From Hemibagrus wyckioides (lineage: Eukaryota > Chordata > Actinopteri > Siluriformes > Bagridae): a stretch of DNA of 64,000 nt. A program made the position numbers and the translations under genes. The DNA is taken from positions 29,150,780 through 29,214,779 of the forward strand of contig NC_080710.1 in the NCBI RefSeq assembly GCF_019097595.1. Reading direction: 5' to 3'. The notes below the pieces were generated by a model. That model had not been told where the DNA came from. It ran no database searches and worked only from the letters and a program-made list of their open reading frames with translations. This document shows positions 1 to 11,868 of the stretch, piece after piece; within the stretch, counting starts at the first letter, position 1; each line of letters begins with the position of its first letter.

Positions 1-647
1 ATATGATTTATTCATGGTTTAAAAATGTCTCTGGAACACACGAGTTCTCTTTATCATCCTTATGGGTCTCTATGCTAAATGCGCTAGCAATAATATTTCA
101 TGTCGCAGTGCATTACTGTCACGATTAAATGTATTTATGTAGCACAATAGAAGACGGACGTTAAAAACGGTAAAATCAGGATATTCGAACGATGAAGGAA
201 AAATTCGTGGTCATGTTGGCTAGTTTGCTAGCTTTTTTCAAAGCAAAAGTGAAGCAAAAGCTCAGTCCAAGTGCAAATTAATAATTTAACTTAAAACTCT
301 GTTGTTTTGTTTTTGTTTTTTTATTGAATGAAGAGAATGCAAAACCTCTTTTTGTAGATGAATTTGTTGCAAAGAATTAAATAAACCATTGCTTTTTCCA
401 CCACTGCAGTTCACTCTCAAATTTAGGCCACGCCCACAGATCCATCCACAGATACAGATATTTTCATTGCTTTACACACTACTCTGCTAGTTTCATGTGG
501 CCTTTTTGCTAATCGAAAAATGTTCATGTTTGGTTGTCTTAAAGCTTAAAACATCTAGAGATTTAGCTTATAATGTGCAGTGAGCTTCACAAGCAAATAA
601 ATGTACCTTATGATCAATAAGTAACATGTTTTTTGTTTGTTTTACAG
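1..647 (+). other. SLC35G2: probable SLC35G2 upstream intron, 3' part
   Basis: No coding signal is visible. The stretch is AT-rich and ends in a pyrimidine tract plus AG at 641-647 (tttgttttacag), a good splice acceptor just before the SLC35G2 coding exon. I infer that it is the 3' part of an intron whose 5' UTR exon lies before the window. The acceptor is seen; the intron assignment is inferred. Confidence 0.6.
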
Positions 648-669
648 TTACATACCTGAGCCAAGAAAC

Positions 670-1920
670 ATGGATCCATCCTCAAGCAGTCAGCAGTACG
701 GCGCCAAGAAACGCGTCAAAATACACCCCAATACAGTCACTGTAAAATATGCCACGCACTTCCCTCAGCCGGGGGACGAGGGCTACGACGATGCACCCTC
801 CTTTGAGGACTTTGGCTCCTTTATGGAAAGCAACCCCAGCAAGAGGCTGGTGACGGACCCTGGCCACGGGAGGACTTTCTTTGGAACTATGGACGTGCGT
901 CCGAAACCATCAGGGGAGCAGAAGGATAAAGGAGTAGGCAGCCAGCTGGCTAGTTTTGGTGAGGCATCGGTTTTAGCATCGCGGGTCACCTGGGGAGCGC
1001 TGTTTGGTGCTGCGGTGGCTCACGGGTGTGTAGCTCTGATCACACGACTTGCGGCCGACCGATCCAAAGTGCCCTCCTTAGAGCTCATTTTCATCCGCTC
1101 TGTCATTCAAGTGTTGTCCATATTAGTGGTCCTGTACAACAAGGAAGCCCCGTTCGGTCCAAAGGGCTACCGTTTGCGTCTCTTCTTCTACGGGGTTTGC
1201 AACGTCATTTCCATCACGTGCGCCTACACGTCATTCGCTATCGTCCCACCTAGCAACGGGACCATCATGTGGAGAGCCACGACGACAGTGTTCAGCGCCA
1301 TCTTGGCCTTCCTCCTTTTGGATGAGCGCCTCGGATACACGGATATAGTCACGGTAGTGGGCAGCCTCTTTGGGCTGTGCCTGGTCATGATCCCAAACAT
1401 CGCAGACGAGGAGAAATCACCCCTGGGCTTCTGGAAGGAGGCGTTCGGGTACACCATGACCGTGATGGCTGGGCTGACGGCTGCGCTATCGATGATCGTG
1501 TACCGTGCCATCAAGGAGCGTGTCAGCATGTGGACGGCACTGTTCACCTTCGGCTGGACGGGAACCGTGTGGGGAGCGTCCACCATGTTCGCCATGCAGG
1601 AGCCAATCATCCCTTTGGATGGCGAGACATGGGGCTATCTGATTGGCATCTGTATCTGCTCCACTGTGGCATTTCTCGGGGTTTACTACGCCCTGAACAA
1701 GTTCCACCCTGCTCTAGTGAGCACCGTGCAGCACCTGGAGATTGTTGTGGCCATGTTCCTGCAGCTCGTCGTGCTGCGCATGGTACCATCCGCTTACGAC
1801 ATCTTTGGTGCTTTGGTCATCATGATCAGCGTGTTTGTTCTCACAGGCCTCAAGCTTTACTGGGTGGGGCGGGCCATTCGACAGGATTACCAGGAAATCT
1901 TGGACTCACCAATCAAATGA
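670..1920 (+). CDS. SLC35G2: SLC35G2 (TMEM22), EamA-type multipass transporter
   Basis: This is a 416-residue multipass membrane protein of the solute carrier 35G group, in the drug/metabolite transporter superfamily. It matches remembered human SLC35G2 (412 aa) along its whole length. Shared stretches include [11 protein letters not shown] near residue 13, [15 protein letters not shown] at 130-144, APFGP at 160-164, a long block around [13 protein letters not shown] at 177-189, and the C-terminal [12 protein letters not shown]. The first ~105 residues are hydrophilic and cytosolic-looking. About ten hydrophobic segments follow, as two EamA-like halves (roughly 108-245 and 258-397). I chose the ATG at 670 because the homology starts there; upstream in-frame codons run into the splice acceptor at 647. 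The coding region is one uninterrupted exon, as in human. The substrate is unknown; the family is related to nucleotide-sugar transporters, but transport by SLC35G2 is not established. No frameshift or missing segment is seen. Confidence 0.96.
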   Translation: MDPSSSSQQYGAKKRVKIHPNTVTVKYATHFPQPGDEGYDDAPSFEDFGSFMESNPSKRLVTDPGHGRTFFGTMDVRPKPSGEQKDKGVGSQLASFGEASVLASRVTWGALFGAAVAHGCVALITRLAADRSKVPSLELIFIRSVIQVLSILVVLYNKEAPFGPKGYRLRLFFYGVCNVISITCAYTSFAIVPPSNGTIMWRATTTVFSAILAFLLLDERLGYTDIVTVVGSLFGLCLVMIPNIADEEKSPLGFWKEAFGYTMTVMAGLTAALSMIVYRAIKERVSMWTALFTFGWTGTVWGASTMFAMQEPIIPLDGETWGYLIGICICSTVAFLGVYYALNKFHPALVSTVQHLEIVVAMFLQLVVLRMVPSAYDIFGALVIMISVFVLTGLKLYWVGRAIRQDYQEILDSPIK

Positions 1921-2178
1921 GAATGCTGTCGACGTGTCCGTGTTTGTATGTTTGTTTGTACATGCGTGTACAATATGTGGGTGTGTGACAGTGTGTAAGG
2001 CTCTGTGTGTGTGTGTGTGTGTATGTTTGTAACAGTGTTTCCCCAGGCATCCCCGCTTCCTCCGGCACTCTAAATGTGCAATCGATGAATGTCTTAATAT
2101 TCTATTTATTTTGTATAGTGTTGTTGAAAGAGTGCCAATGATATCATGTCTTTGCTAAGTGTTGGTGTGTACAATAAA
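1921..2178 (+). other. SLC35G2: SLC35G2 3' UTR
   Basis: Non-coding sequence after the TGA stop. It holds a short GT microsatellite (about 2003-2022) and ends at an AATAAA hexamer at 2173-2178. The true cleavage site cannot be fixed without transcript data. Confidence 0.6.
2173..2178 (+). terminator. SLC35G2: polyadenylation signal of SLC35G2
   Basis: Canonical AATAAA about 255 bases after the stop codon, followed by an A-rich stretch. It is the first canonical hexamer downstream of the CDS. Distal alternative sites are possible. Confidence 0.55.
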
Positions 2179-2745
2179 AAAAAAGACAAAAGAAAAAAGA
2201 AAAGATCCATGGTGTCTCTCGTTCTGATAGCATCGATTTTTTTTTGTTGTTGTTCCTGGTTTGGATTTTCATTTGGTTTAATTTTAGACACTTTCACATG
2301 GTCTGTGATTTCCCTTATAATCACCAAATTTGCTCTATTTTCTATCCGTATTTCTCAATCAAGAGGTCAATTAATTGATTAATTAATTAGGTCAATTAAA
2401 CCTAAACCAATAAAAGTTCTCAGAATAAGATTCTGTTCATCTTCAGTAATATAATGCATCTAAGAAAACGATTAAGGGGAAAAGGCAGTAGGGACATTTA
2501 AAAAGGCAGTAAGAACAGGAAAAAAAACCTGGCTCTACCTTTAACTACCATTGATTTCTTTTCTTTTTTTTTCGCTGAGACTCCCGAAGCGATCAGCAAT
2601 CAGTGCATTCCCTGGGTGAGAGAAGGTGAAGAATAAATAAGGATTTGTTGATTGATTGAGATAAAGGAAATGATCTTGGGGGTTGGTGTCACTTTTACAG
2701 CGTGTTAGCAGTTACACCTTGCATAGATCCCATCCCATTCATTCT
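2179..2745. other. intergenic, AT-rich, nothing recognised
   Basis: T- and A-rich DNA with a small ATTAATTAATTA tract near 2370-2385. The short ORFs on both strands have no recognisable domain. Confidence 0.5.
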
Positions 2746-2995
2746 CTGTAGCGTTTATCCTACACAGGGAACCTGGAGTCTATCCTGGAAGATTCAGGGC
2801 ATAAGACATGGGGACAAACTATCACAGGGCACAATTACATGCACTCACACAAATTAGAGATGCCTACAGCCTACAGCGCATACCTTATCTTTGGACTGGG
2901 GGAGGAAACCGGAGAACATGGAGGAAAACCCTGCAACACATCCAAACCCCACACACACAGGACTGAGGTGGGAATAAAACCACTAACCCTGTAAT
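2746..2995 (+). repeat. dispersed fish repeat, unclassified
   Basis: It carries the phrase tttggactgggggaggaaac near 2890 followed by cctgcaacacatccaaaccc, which I recognise as a frequent interspersed repeat in fish genomes. Class not determined from sequence; old and diverged. Confidence 0.5.
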
Positions 2996-3040
2996 TGTGA
3001 GACAACGATTTTGTTTTTTTGTGTTTTTTTGGGGGGGGGG

Positions 3041-3286
3041 TTGAGCAGTGGTGGTTCAAGTGGTTAAGGCTCTGGGTTGTTGATCAGAAGGTTGTGGTTC
3101 AAGACCCAGCACTACCAAGCTGCCACTGTTGGGCAATTGAACAAGGCCCTTAACCCTCTCTCTGCTCTAGGGGTGCTGTATCCTATCTGCTCTGACCCAA
3201 CTTCCTCAGCTGGGATATGTGAAGAAAAGAATTCAATTGTGACATAATGTATGTATGGTGATAATAAAGGCTTCTTCATCTAACCA
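3041..3286 (+). repeat. tRNA-derived SINE
   Basis: The head resembles a tRNA-type promoter: an A-box-like segment (gtggttaaggctctgg, 3061-3076) and a B-box-like segment (ggttcaagaccc, about 3097). The body includes caaggcccttaaccctc, and the tail ends in gataataaaggcttcttc. Antisense relatives occur at 11635-11868 and 59960-60190. Confidence 0.75.
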
Positions 3287-3299
3287 ATAAGCTGCAGTG

Positions 3300-3610
3300 C
3301 CCCCTTTAACAGCAAACTTTCCCAGACTCCGTAGTTAGACTGTGTGTGCCTTGTTGTTGTCCTTTAGCTGCCCCCTGTTTAGTGTCACCACAGAGGATCA
3401 TCCGATCCACAGATCTGATATTGAAACAGGTTTTCACCCTGGAAGCTCTTCCTGATGCAAACCTCCCAATTTTATCCAGCCTTGGAACCAGCACTGAGAT
3501 TTAAACCCCCTCACTGGCTAGGTGGGTTCCCTGCCCAGGAATCAACCCCATGCTGGGTTCCTGCCCCTGGACCTCCAGCAAACAGTCCTTTATCCATAGA
3601 GTAAATAAAC
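3300..3610 (-). repeat. SINE-like repeat, antisense
   Basis: The reverse complement aligns by eye with 48660-48790: a B-box-like ggttgattcc, then cctgggcaggg, then a segment reading ggctggataaaattgggagg. I read this as a second tRNA-derived SINE-like family. Confidence 0.55.
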
Positions 3611-3857
3611 TACTTTGTTGAGATTAGAGTTTATTGGAGCTTTTTATTCATCATAAGATCCGAGCTGACATTATTTACAGTCTTCTTGTTTTTGTGTTGT
3701 TGAGGTTTTGCTTAAATCCATACAATTTAATTGATGAGTCAAACACGCTAGAAGAACTTGGTAATAAATCGTTTGTGATTTCCTCTGAAAAGAATTACAG
3801 TCCTTTTACCTGGAAAGCTGCACAGTTCAGTGATTCGTCATTCTCTGACACAAGCCT

Positions 3858-3861
<4 letters not shown>
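3611..3861. other. intergenic, nothing recognised
   Basis: Unique-looking AT-rich sequence without a coding or repeat signal that I can name. Confidence 0.4.
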
Positions 3862-3891
<30 letters not shown>

Positions 3892-3909
3892 ATGAGAGAG
3901 AGAGAGAGA

Positions 3910-3951
<42 letters not shown>

Positions 3952-4037
3952 AGCAGGCAGGCAGGCAGAGACAGACAGACAGACAGACAGAGAGAGAGAC
4001 AGACAGACAGAAAGACAGACAAACAGACAGAGAGAGA
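3862..4037. repeat. compound (GA)n/(GACA)n microsatellite
   Basis: A run of gagaga, interrupted by two gatgga steps, passes into gacagacagaca and related tetranucleotides. The arginine/glutamate-rich and serine/leucine-rich ORFs across it are artefacts of the repeat. Confidence 0.95.
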
Positions 4038-4219
4038 TTTTACTGTGATGCTTACTCTACCATTTAATGATGATCTTTGTGCTGTGAAACATAACTATTT
4101 TGGGAATCATGTGGTCTGTACGTAACTGTGCTCACCCTGGAAATATTGGAGTAAAGTAACGAAGAAAACACAATGGGATGTGCTCTTGAAGAAAAATAAT
4201 CATCCAGGACATTCATATA

Positions 4220-4690
4220 TTAACATTTAACGACATTTGGCAGACGTCCTTACCCAGAGCCACTTACAGAAGTGCTTCGAAGTGTCTGGGTCGCAGACTA
4301 AAAATCCCATCAGACTAAACTTCAAGTCAAGGATGCCTAAGTGATATTAGAACTATTTCAGGGAGAGGTAGGTCTTTAAAAGTTGTTTGAAGATGGCCAG
4401 TGACTCAGGTGTTCAGACCTCTAGAGGAAGTTTATTCCACCACCTCAATGCCAGAACAGAGAAGAGATGATGATTGATTCCAGTCAATCAGAGCTGGAGG
4501 ATCTGAAGAAGGATTAACGTGGTGTTATGGAGGAAGTGATAAGAGCCTTGAGGTAAGAGGATACTGATCCGTTTGTGGCTTTGTTCAATGTTTTAAATCT
4601 GATGTGGACGGTTACAGGAAGCCAGTGAAGGGAGTGTCGCAATGGGGGGTTGGGGGTGGTTGGAGAACTTCAGAAGGTTGAAAACAAGTC
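4220..4690 (+). repeat. dispersed fish repeat, unclassified
   Basis: It begins with a phrase (catttggcagacgtccttac, 4230-4249) typical of a fish repeat that also appears antisense near 5100. The body around agtgataagagccttgaggt (4537-4556) and caggaagccagtgaaggg (4616-4633) is familiar as high-copy sequence. Class uncertain. Confidence 0.45.
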
Positions 4691-5095
4691 GCGTAGATGG
4701 ATTATTATTTTCTTATAACAGCACACCTTTATTAATGTCGACTAAACCAACTCGACAGTACTCACTTACAGTTAAAGCAGCTATAAACACTCCCTCCTTC
4801 ACCAGCATTTCGTAAAAATGCAGCTTGTCCTTTTACCAAGAAACCAGAACATTCCTTCTAATAAAGATTTACTTGTGACTGGCTGCTACAAAGCACTGAC
4901 ACTCCGCAGACGTCACATAAAAACACTGAAAATGTTCAGATATCAAGATGTAAATTAGATTTTGTTAATCAACAACACGTTTTTGTCCATTTTTATTAGT
5001 CTTAGATTATGTGCTCGGCATTTGCTGTTACTATAAAACCAGAATTTATTAGAAAGAGCGTGTTAATGTAAAACCTCCTGACCAATCAGATTCAA
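4691..5095. other. intergenic, nothing recognised
   Basis: AT-rich. A ctgaccaatcagattc segment near 5080 resembles a common fish repeat flank, but nothing more can be said. Confidence 0.4.
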
Positions 5096-5245
5096 GAATT
5101 CCATTGGCATTTGGTAGACACCCTCATTCAAAGCAACTTACATTTATCACATTTTATACAGCTGAGCAATTAAGGGTTAAGGGCCTCACTCAGGGGCCCA
5201 GCAGTGGCAGCGTGGGATTCCAACTCACAACCTTTAGAACAGCAG
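5096..5245 (-). repeat. SINE-like repeat fragment, antisense
   Basis: It contains agctgagcaattaagggtta and cactcaggggcccagcagtg, the antisense of the SINE body seen elsewhere (compare 11635-11868). Confidence 0.6.
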
Positions 5246-5249
5246 TAGT

Positions 5250-5560
5250 CCTGATGGTTCATCTTCCAACAGGACAATGACCATCAGCACACAGCCAAGA
5301 TAACAAAGGTATGGCTACGGGACAACTCTGTGAATGTCTTTGAGTGGCCCAGCCAGAGACTAGACTTGAACCCGATTGAACATCTCTGGAGAGATCTGAA
5401 AAAGGCTGTACACTGACGCTCCCCATCCAACCTGATGGACCTTGAGAGGTCCTGCAAAGAAGAATGGGAGAAAATAGGTGTGTCAAGCTTATAGCATCAT
5501 GCTCAAAAAGACTTGAGGTTGTAATTGGTGCCAAAGGTGCTTCAAGAAAGTATTGAGCAA
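5250..5560 (+). mobile_element. old Tc1-type transposase relic
   Basis: Conceptual + strand translation gives the second-aspartate region (FQQDND, HTAK near 5268-5300) followed by the third catalytic block [12 protein letters not shown] near 5366-5402. Only the C-terminal catalytic part is present, with a stop after the block. It belongs to a Tc1 subfamily different from the elements at 33.9 and 49.2 kb. Degenerate fragment without visible terminal repeats. Confidence 0.7.
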
Positions 5561-6300
5561 AGGCTGGGAAAATTTTTTTTTCGTTTTTTATTTTTAATAA
5601 ATTTCCAAAGATTTCAAACAGACTTCTTTCATGTTGTCCTTATGGGGAATTTTAAGAAAAAATTTAAGAAAAATAATAAATTGAATTCAAATGATGAAAT
5701 ATTTGTCTTTTTCCGTTAGAAGACTAATGAATCATTTCATCATGGTCTTCACCTGAACAGAAACCCGACCATCTTTGTCAACAGAATCAGACACAACCTG
5801 TTCATTAGCTCTGAGTCACATGATGGATGCTGCAGATGAAATGAGCAACTCGATTCAATAAGCTGTTTTATGGCTTCTCTTGCAGTCCTAATGCTGCTCA
5901 GTGAGAAGCTAAATTATCATGAACATTTCCCTCAAATGAACATTGCAACAAACTCCAGTAATAATAAACTTTTTTCACTCTCAGCTTCAGAGGGCTTTAG
6001 AGTCAGTGCAGACTATGGCAAGAGAAAAATTAAAGGATGACTGACAACATTTTGAAACACAGAACAATAAATCGGACACCGGTGCGGTCATCTGGGTGTC
6101 AGAAATATGTGCTGATGAAGACTTACTCCAAAATGAGTTATAAGAAATAAAAAGATTTATTCACTGTTACAAACATTTTGGTTATTCTGAGTAAAAATGT
6201 GCTTCAAAATTGACCAAAACCCTGCTTTCTCTAAACTTCATTACAAGTGTTTGGAGATTTTATTATTTATTTATTCATTCATTTATTCATCCATTTATTT
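5561..6300. other. intergenic, nothing recognised
   Basis: AT-rich unique-looking DNA. No conserved ORF or named repeat recognised. Confidence 0.4.
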
Positions 6301-6307
6301 ATTTATT

Positions 6308-6315
6308 GTTAATTT

Positions 6316-6368
<53 letters not shown>

Positions 6369-6432
6369 AATTAACAATTTATATATATATATTTATATAT
6401 ATTAATAAATATAATAAATATATAAATATATA

Positions 6433-6497
<65 letters not shown>

Positions 6498-6512
6498 ATT
6501 ATTATTATTATT
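6308..6512. repeat. (TA)n-rich palindromic tract with (TTA)n end
   Basis: Several TA runs, a near-perfect inverted repeat around the first run (ttgttaatttatttt against aaaataaattaacaa), then tattattatta. Could extrude as a cruciform. Confidence 0.9.
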
Positions 6513-7122
6513 ATTACAGTTTAAATACAGAAAAATTATTATCTAGAATATATAGAGCTATGTATACACTGTACATTTATAAACACCCAGTAAAATTAAA
6601 TTGGGAATAAAATCCAACTAAAAATTTGCTTTTTTTTAAATAAAAATTTTTTTTAAATAAAATAAAACATACAGATGAAAAACTGCTTCTGTTTTGTCAT
6701 GTATAACGAAAAACGGACGAACAAACAAAAACCCAAACTGAACAAAATTAGCATTCAAACCCTACACCATCTAATCGAAGGAGCAGGCTAAAGACAATAT
6801 ACAACAACAAACACCAAGTCATGAAAAAGAATTATTAATCACAAAGCACAAGCTTAACAGCCAAATAAATGAGCCACAAGGCTTGGGGATGAGTTAAATA
6901 CCATAACGTTGATGACATCAGCACACATCCAGATGGTGGAAGGCAAAGCGAAGGTCACTTAACATCTGGACACAAACACATAGAGAGACTGAAACTCAGA
7001 AAGAACACAAACTACTTGACTAACATAAGGCGTGATCAGGTCCCTAACGTCTAAACAGATGGAGATGAATAAGATTTAAATGTTTTTTTTACTCCTTGAG
7101 CCCGCCCCCTTTTCCATCCATG
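6513..7122. other. intergenic, nothing recognised
   Basis: AT-rich sequence with A-runs. No gene or repeat family recognised. Confidence 0.4.
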
Positions 7123-7124
7123 TA

Positions 7125-7665
7125 CACTATATTACCAAAGGTTTTTGGACACCGCTCCAAATCACTGAATTCAGGTGTTGTTTTTTAGGGGTTGGGCTCG
7201 GCCCCTTAGTTCCAGTGAAAGGAACTCTTAATGCTTCAGCAGAGACTGTGAGCCTGGTCAAGACTGGGACGTCCGCCTTTACATGCACATGAATGTAATA
7301 TGGAGTTGTCCCGCCCTTTACAGATATAACAGCTTCAACTCTTCTGGGAAGGCTTTCCACAAGGTATAGGAGTGTGTTTATGGGAATTTTTGACCATTTC
7401 TGTAGAAGCACATTTGTGAGGTCAGGCACTGATGTTGGACGAGAAGGTCTGGCTCTCAGTCTCCGCTCTAATTCATCCCAAAGGTGTTCTATGGGGCTGA
7501 GGTCAAAACTCTCTCATCCATGTCTTTATGGACCTTGCTTTGTGCACTGGTATGCAGTCATGTTGGAACAGGAAGGGGTCATCCCCAAACTGTTCCCACA
7601 AAGTTGGGAGCATGAAATTATCCAAAATATCTTGGTATGCAGCTGAAGCATTAAGCCAATGGAAC
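7125..7665. mobile_element. non-autonomous Tc1 composite, partly inverted
   Basis: It starts with a Tc1 terminal repeat next to a TA (cactatattaccaaagg, 7125). A + sense catalytic fragment follows ([15 protein letters not shown], about 7190-7236). From about 7245 the sequence is antisense Tc1 transposase: ccaacatcagtgcctgac-type and DLIPIEH-type segments read on the - strand up to about 7655. No matching right terminal repeat is visible. It has the same 5' internal deletion as 58525-59048. It encodes no functional protein. Confidence 0.8.
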
Positions 7666-8650
7666 TTGGCGTTTGAGCTTTACATGTGTGTTTTTTTTTA
7701 ATCTGTAAGGGTTTATTATTATTATCGTAATTCTCAAGCACCTTTTTGTACATTTTGTATATATAGAATATTTCATTTAAATTTGTTATGTAATATTGAG
7801 TTTTCAGACCGATCCAAGAGCAGCATCGCAACAAATACTTCTGCGTTCAGCTTCATTCCTTCACTACAACTTCACTAAAAAGCATTGTGTTTATTCTACA
7901 TTTTCTGTGTCTCCTTGCTGTTGAGTTTTTCTCTGAGAATGATCTGGCCGCTCTGGCCGCTTGCTGATTTCAGATCAGCATGGATGTTAGGAAGTGTCGT
8001 AAAATGACTGACAGGAACCTCATCCAAACACAAACAAACTGTTCCAGACTGTAACTGGTTTTCCAAACTGGTTCCCTCAGCCACGTAATCTATATATCAT
8101 CCTGTCATAAAGCAAAAACTATTTCAGGACCTTGATATTATATAGATTACATTATTTGTAATCAGGCTTACACAGATTTGCATTTCTAGCAAAAATTTCA
8201 GCTTCTGCTACAACATCAATAAAAGTGCAATATTAATCATATTATACTATTTAAAGACATACCCAGTTTTGTGGTTTATCCCAGCATTAATGACATGACT
8301 TATATGGAACCCTGAGAAGCTTCTAGGAGTAATATTTCCCTCATGTTCATCTCCAGCCTTAATAGCATCCAAAAACAAGTCTGGAGTCAGCTTTCAGGGT
8401 CTAAACTAACCGAGCGTGATCGGACAGCGAGGTGCAACCCCTTGGCTCAGAGAGCACGCTTTCATGTAGGAATTCGCTGACATGGTGCTTTAAAGCTAAA
8501 GAATATATAGTTATAGATTGTGAGGAAGTGGGATTATCTCACATCACACCTTAAAGCTGCTTCTATTATATTGTTTGCATCCTTTCTTTTTTTGCACTAT
8601 GGTCCATACAGAATGTGTACTGGTCAGCTCTATTTTTTGTATCTGTACTC
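7666..8650. other. intergenic, nothing recognised
   Basis: Unique-looking DNA. The short ORFs lack recognisable domains. Confidence 0.4.
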
Positions 8651-8652
8651 TA

Positions 8653-8717
8653 GTGTATTGTATTGTATTGTATTGTATTGTATTGTATTGTATTGTATTG
8701 TATTGTATTGTATTGTA
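8653..8717. repeat. (TATTG)n pentanucleotide microsatellite
   Basis: About 13 tandem copies of tattg, likely polymorphic. The tyrosine/isoleucine/valine-rich ORFs across it are artefacts. Confidence 0.97.
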
Positions 8718-8799
8718 TGCTCTGTCTCGTGTCTCACACACTGTCTCTGTATTGCACTCTTTGCACTAGACTGCACACTATGCACTTTATGTGGCTAGG

Positions 8800-8940
8800 G
8801 TACTGACTTTTTAGTCCTTAGCTCTATGTTTTTGTGTAGCACCAGGGTTCTGGAGGAACATTGTTTCATTTCACTGTATGTACTGCATCAGCTATTTATG
8901 GCTAAAATGACAATAAAAGCTTTTTGATTTGACTTGAGTC
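8800..8940 (+). repeat. retroelement 3' tail (LINE/SINE-like)
   Basis: It shares agcaccagggttctggagga, cattgtttcatttcactgta and gacaataaaagc with the segment ending at 55345. I recognise this as a widespread fish retroelement tail that ends in a short tgacttga-type repeat. Parent element not visible. Confidence 0.6.
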
Positions 8941-8959
8941 TCAAGCACACTTTACAGAA

Positions 8960-9320
8960 ATCTGAACAGTCCAAAAACCAAATTAATTAATTAAACAGAA
9001 ATTAAAACTAAATATAATTTAAATACATACATAAATAAATAAAATAAAAAGAAATTAAAATTAAATACAATTTAAATACATAAGTAAATTAATTAATTAA
9101 TTAATTAATTAATTAATTAATTAATTAATTAATTAAAATTAAATACAATTTAAATAAATAAATAAAATAAAAAAGAAATTAAAACTAAATATAATTTAAA
9201 TAAACACATAAATAAATACAATTAAAATAAATTAAAATTAAATACAATTTAAATAAATAAATAAGAAATTAAAACTAAATACAATTTAAATAAATAAATA
9301 AATAAAATACAGAAAGAAAA
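8960..9320. repeat. A/T-rich degenerate tandem repeat
   Basis: Repeated blocks of aaattaaaactaaatacaat, ttaaataaataaataaa and an attaattaatta core (about 9085-9134). Irregular period of roughly 50-60 bases, not transposon-like. Confidence 0.8.
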
Positions 9321-10678
9321 AAGGAAACTTTTTTTTTTAAGAAAAGGTGTAGCTTTGTACAAGTAAAATAGTGTGGCATATTTTCTCAGTAATAAAATGA
9401 CATTTTTTCAGTATATCTACCCTCCTTTTTTTCTGTTTTTTACTCCCCCAGTGAAAACTGCCTCACTGCCATAATAAATAAAACATACCTTTATGTAATT
9501 CTTGCATAAAGCTTAAACCCCATGCTTACCTCAGCTAATTTACTGTCCTAGTTATTTATATACTGTATGCCATCATGCCTGTGAGCAGCTTTACAACATA
9601 ACACTGATGAAAATGTAGTGTTGCTTTTTCTTATTCCGCGTTGATGTGAGCGACATGGTGTTGTTCCACATGGTTCCACCAGGTGGCGCTTTACGGCGTT
9701 CAGTCGCTGTTATGGGGATAGAAGTTAGTCAGAAGAGAGACGTGTTAAATACAGCATCTCTAGAAGTTTCAGTTTGTCACAGCATGAAGGAAATTAGAGC
9801 AAGCAATTCAGATGCAATTTTAATTTCTGTAGAGGTTTCTATCTTGAATGGTCACAGGCTGTGGGGCTGCGTTGTGTAGTTGTAGTTTTCTGACAGTGAT
9901 GAAATGTGTGTGTGTGTGTGTGTGTGTGGTGAGCCATATGAAAGGGAAAGGGTGGGGGGTGGGGGTTGCTGTAGCACGAGTACAGTGGCTCCATCTGTTT
10001 GTGCAGGAAACAGATTGCATCCTGAAGTGTGTCATGCAGCCCTCCATTCAGCTCCATCGACTGGGACTCAAAACAAATTACAGGACTACATATTTCCACC
10101 CCGGCATCCATTAAACACGGACAAAATGCAATCAAAATGGATCGGTTATAAACCGATGGGCTTTGAACACTGACCCAGGGCTCGGTGAGAGACCAGATGA
10201 CGCCATCCATCCTCCCAGTTCATCAAAATAACAAAACTCATCCCAGTTTGAAGCTTCCTGTATTAAATCCACTGAGGATTAATGTTTATCAGTAAACTCA
10301 GGACAGATATCTGTTATATCTGTCAGCTTTCAACCAGTACAATATTTATATACAATTTATTTATTAAACTTAAAAAAAAAAAAGATTTCAATAACAGATA
10401 GCTGACAGAGGATTTCTGATATTCTTATAAATATTTATTCCATTGGAAATTAAAAAAAAAAAAAAATCTGCTAAAAGCCTTAGTGTAATCCAGTTGACAC
10501 ACACAACTGTTGACACACACAAAAGTTGACAATTTATTTAAAATTAAAATTTAATAAACAAGTAAGTAAATAAATAAATAGAATTAAATTATGAAATTAA
10601 ATTATATTCTAAATTATTATTTAGGAATAAATTTTCATGTAATCTCTGACATCTATGCCATCATTAGGGACAAATTTT
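9321..10678. other. intergenic, with a GT microsatellite
   Basis: Mostly unique sequence. A (GT)n run lies at about 9906-9929. Poly-A tracts occur at 10371-10384 and 10450-10465. ORFs around the GT run are repeat artefacts. Confidence 0.5.
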
Positions 10679-10679
10679 A

Positions 10680-10744
<65 letters not shown>
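10679..10744. repeat. (TATC)n microsatellite
   Basis: About 16 copies of the tetranucleotide atct/tatc with clean ends. Confidence 0.97.
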
Positions 10745-10745
<1 letters not shown>

Positions 10746-11634
10746 TTATTCAAATTTAATTACCATTTTTATTCTGAACTTTTCTGAAATAATTCCCTAT
10801 TCTATTCTATTTCTATAAATATTCTATATTTCTATATTATATTTTCTATAAAGCTGTTTTGTGACAATGTCTGTTGTTAAAAGGGCAACACAAATAAAAC
10901 TGAATTTAATTAAATATTCATAAAGATGCTCAGAAGAGTTAATTGGAAAAATCATTTATTTATCGTTAACAAAAATAAAAAAAATAGTCAGCCATTCAGT
11001 CAACATTTTTGAGAATCTTGTGATATTTCCTGAATGAAAGCAGTCTATCTAAGAACCTCACATTTTTGGTTCTAGATATAGAACATATTGTGGTTTATAA
11101 AAAGTTTCGAAAGGAAACTTTTTTTTTCCCACACATATTGTAATAACATATACTGACATGATTTATTTCTAGACATACTATATCAAGAAAGTGATAAACT
11201 ACATCATGAGTTTCCAAAACGACCCCATTATTTATTTTCAGTGACCCGAAGCCTTGCCCACTCGGTTTGTAACATCTTATCAGTAACATATGTAGGTGAA
11301 ATATGAGTAACCTCTAACTGAAGGAATATTCCTTTCACTGACTTATTAGTCTAGTGGGAGGTGTTATTGATGCAGGATTTTGTGTATTTATGCAGAAACA
11401 ACTTACACCAGCAACAATCTCTATTTCACATCAGAACATAAACATCCCTGTCTCTCACGTTACACAGGTTGAACTTTATAATTTCATACACTTTAAACAT
11501 CACTACGATGAGCTCTGCTTCTCTTTAAACCTTCCTGCTCAAAAGTATTTACTAATCTTAAAAATCCAAACATTTTCTGTCACTCTGAAGGCATCATGAG
11601 AGGTTTGGAAAATTCACATTTGATTAGTTTTTAA
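10745..11634. other. intergenic, nothing recognised
   Basis: AT-rich unique-looking DNA, no supported gene. Confidence 0.4.
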
Positions 11635-11868
11635 GTTGTCTTTATTTGTCACATATACATTACTGCACAGTGTAATTCTTTTCTTCGCAAATCCCATCCT
11701 TGGAGGTTGGAGTTAGAGCACAGGGTGAGCCATGATGCAGCACCCCTGGAGAAGAGTGGGCTGGGGCCTTGCTCATGGGCCCAACAGTGGCAGCTTGGCA
11801 GTGCTGGGGCTTGAACCCCGGTCAACGACCCAGAGCCTTAACCACCTGAGCCATACATAGTGTAAGAA
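11635..11868 (-). repeat. tRNA-derived SINE, antisense
   Basis: Reads as the antisense of the family at 3041: tctttatttgtcacatatac at the 3' end, gcagcttggcagtgctgggg in the middle, and cagagccttaaccacctgag as the antisense A-box end. Near-parallel to 59960-60190. Confidence 0.8.

Noticed and set aside
637..669. Upstream start (TTG at 637) for SLC35G2
   Set aside because: It lies before the splice acceptor and does not match SLC35G2. The ATG at 670 does.
3634..4125. 163-codon ORF with arginine/glutamate repeats
   Set aside because: Its core is the GA/GACA microsatellite.
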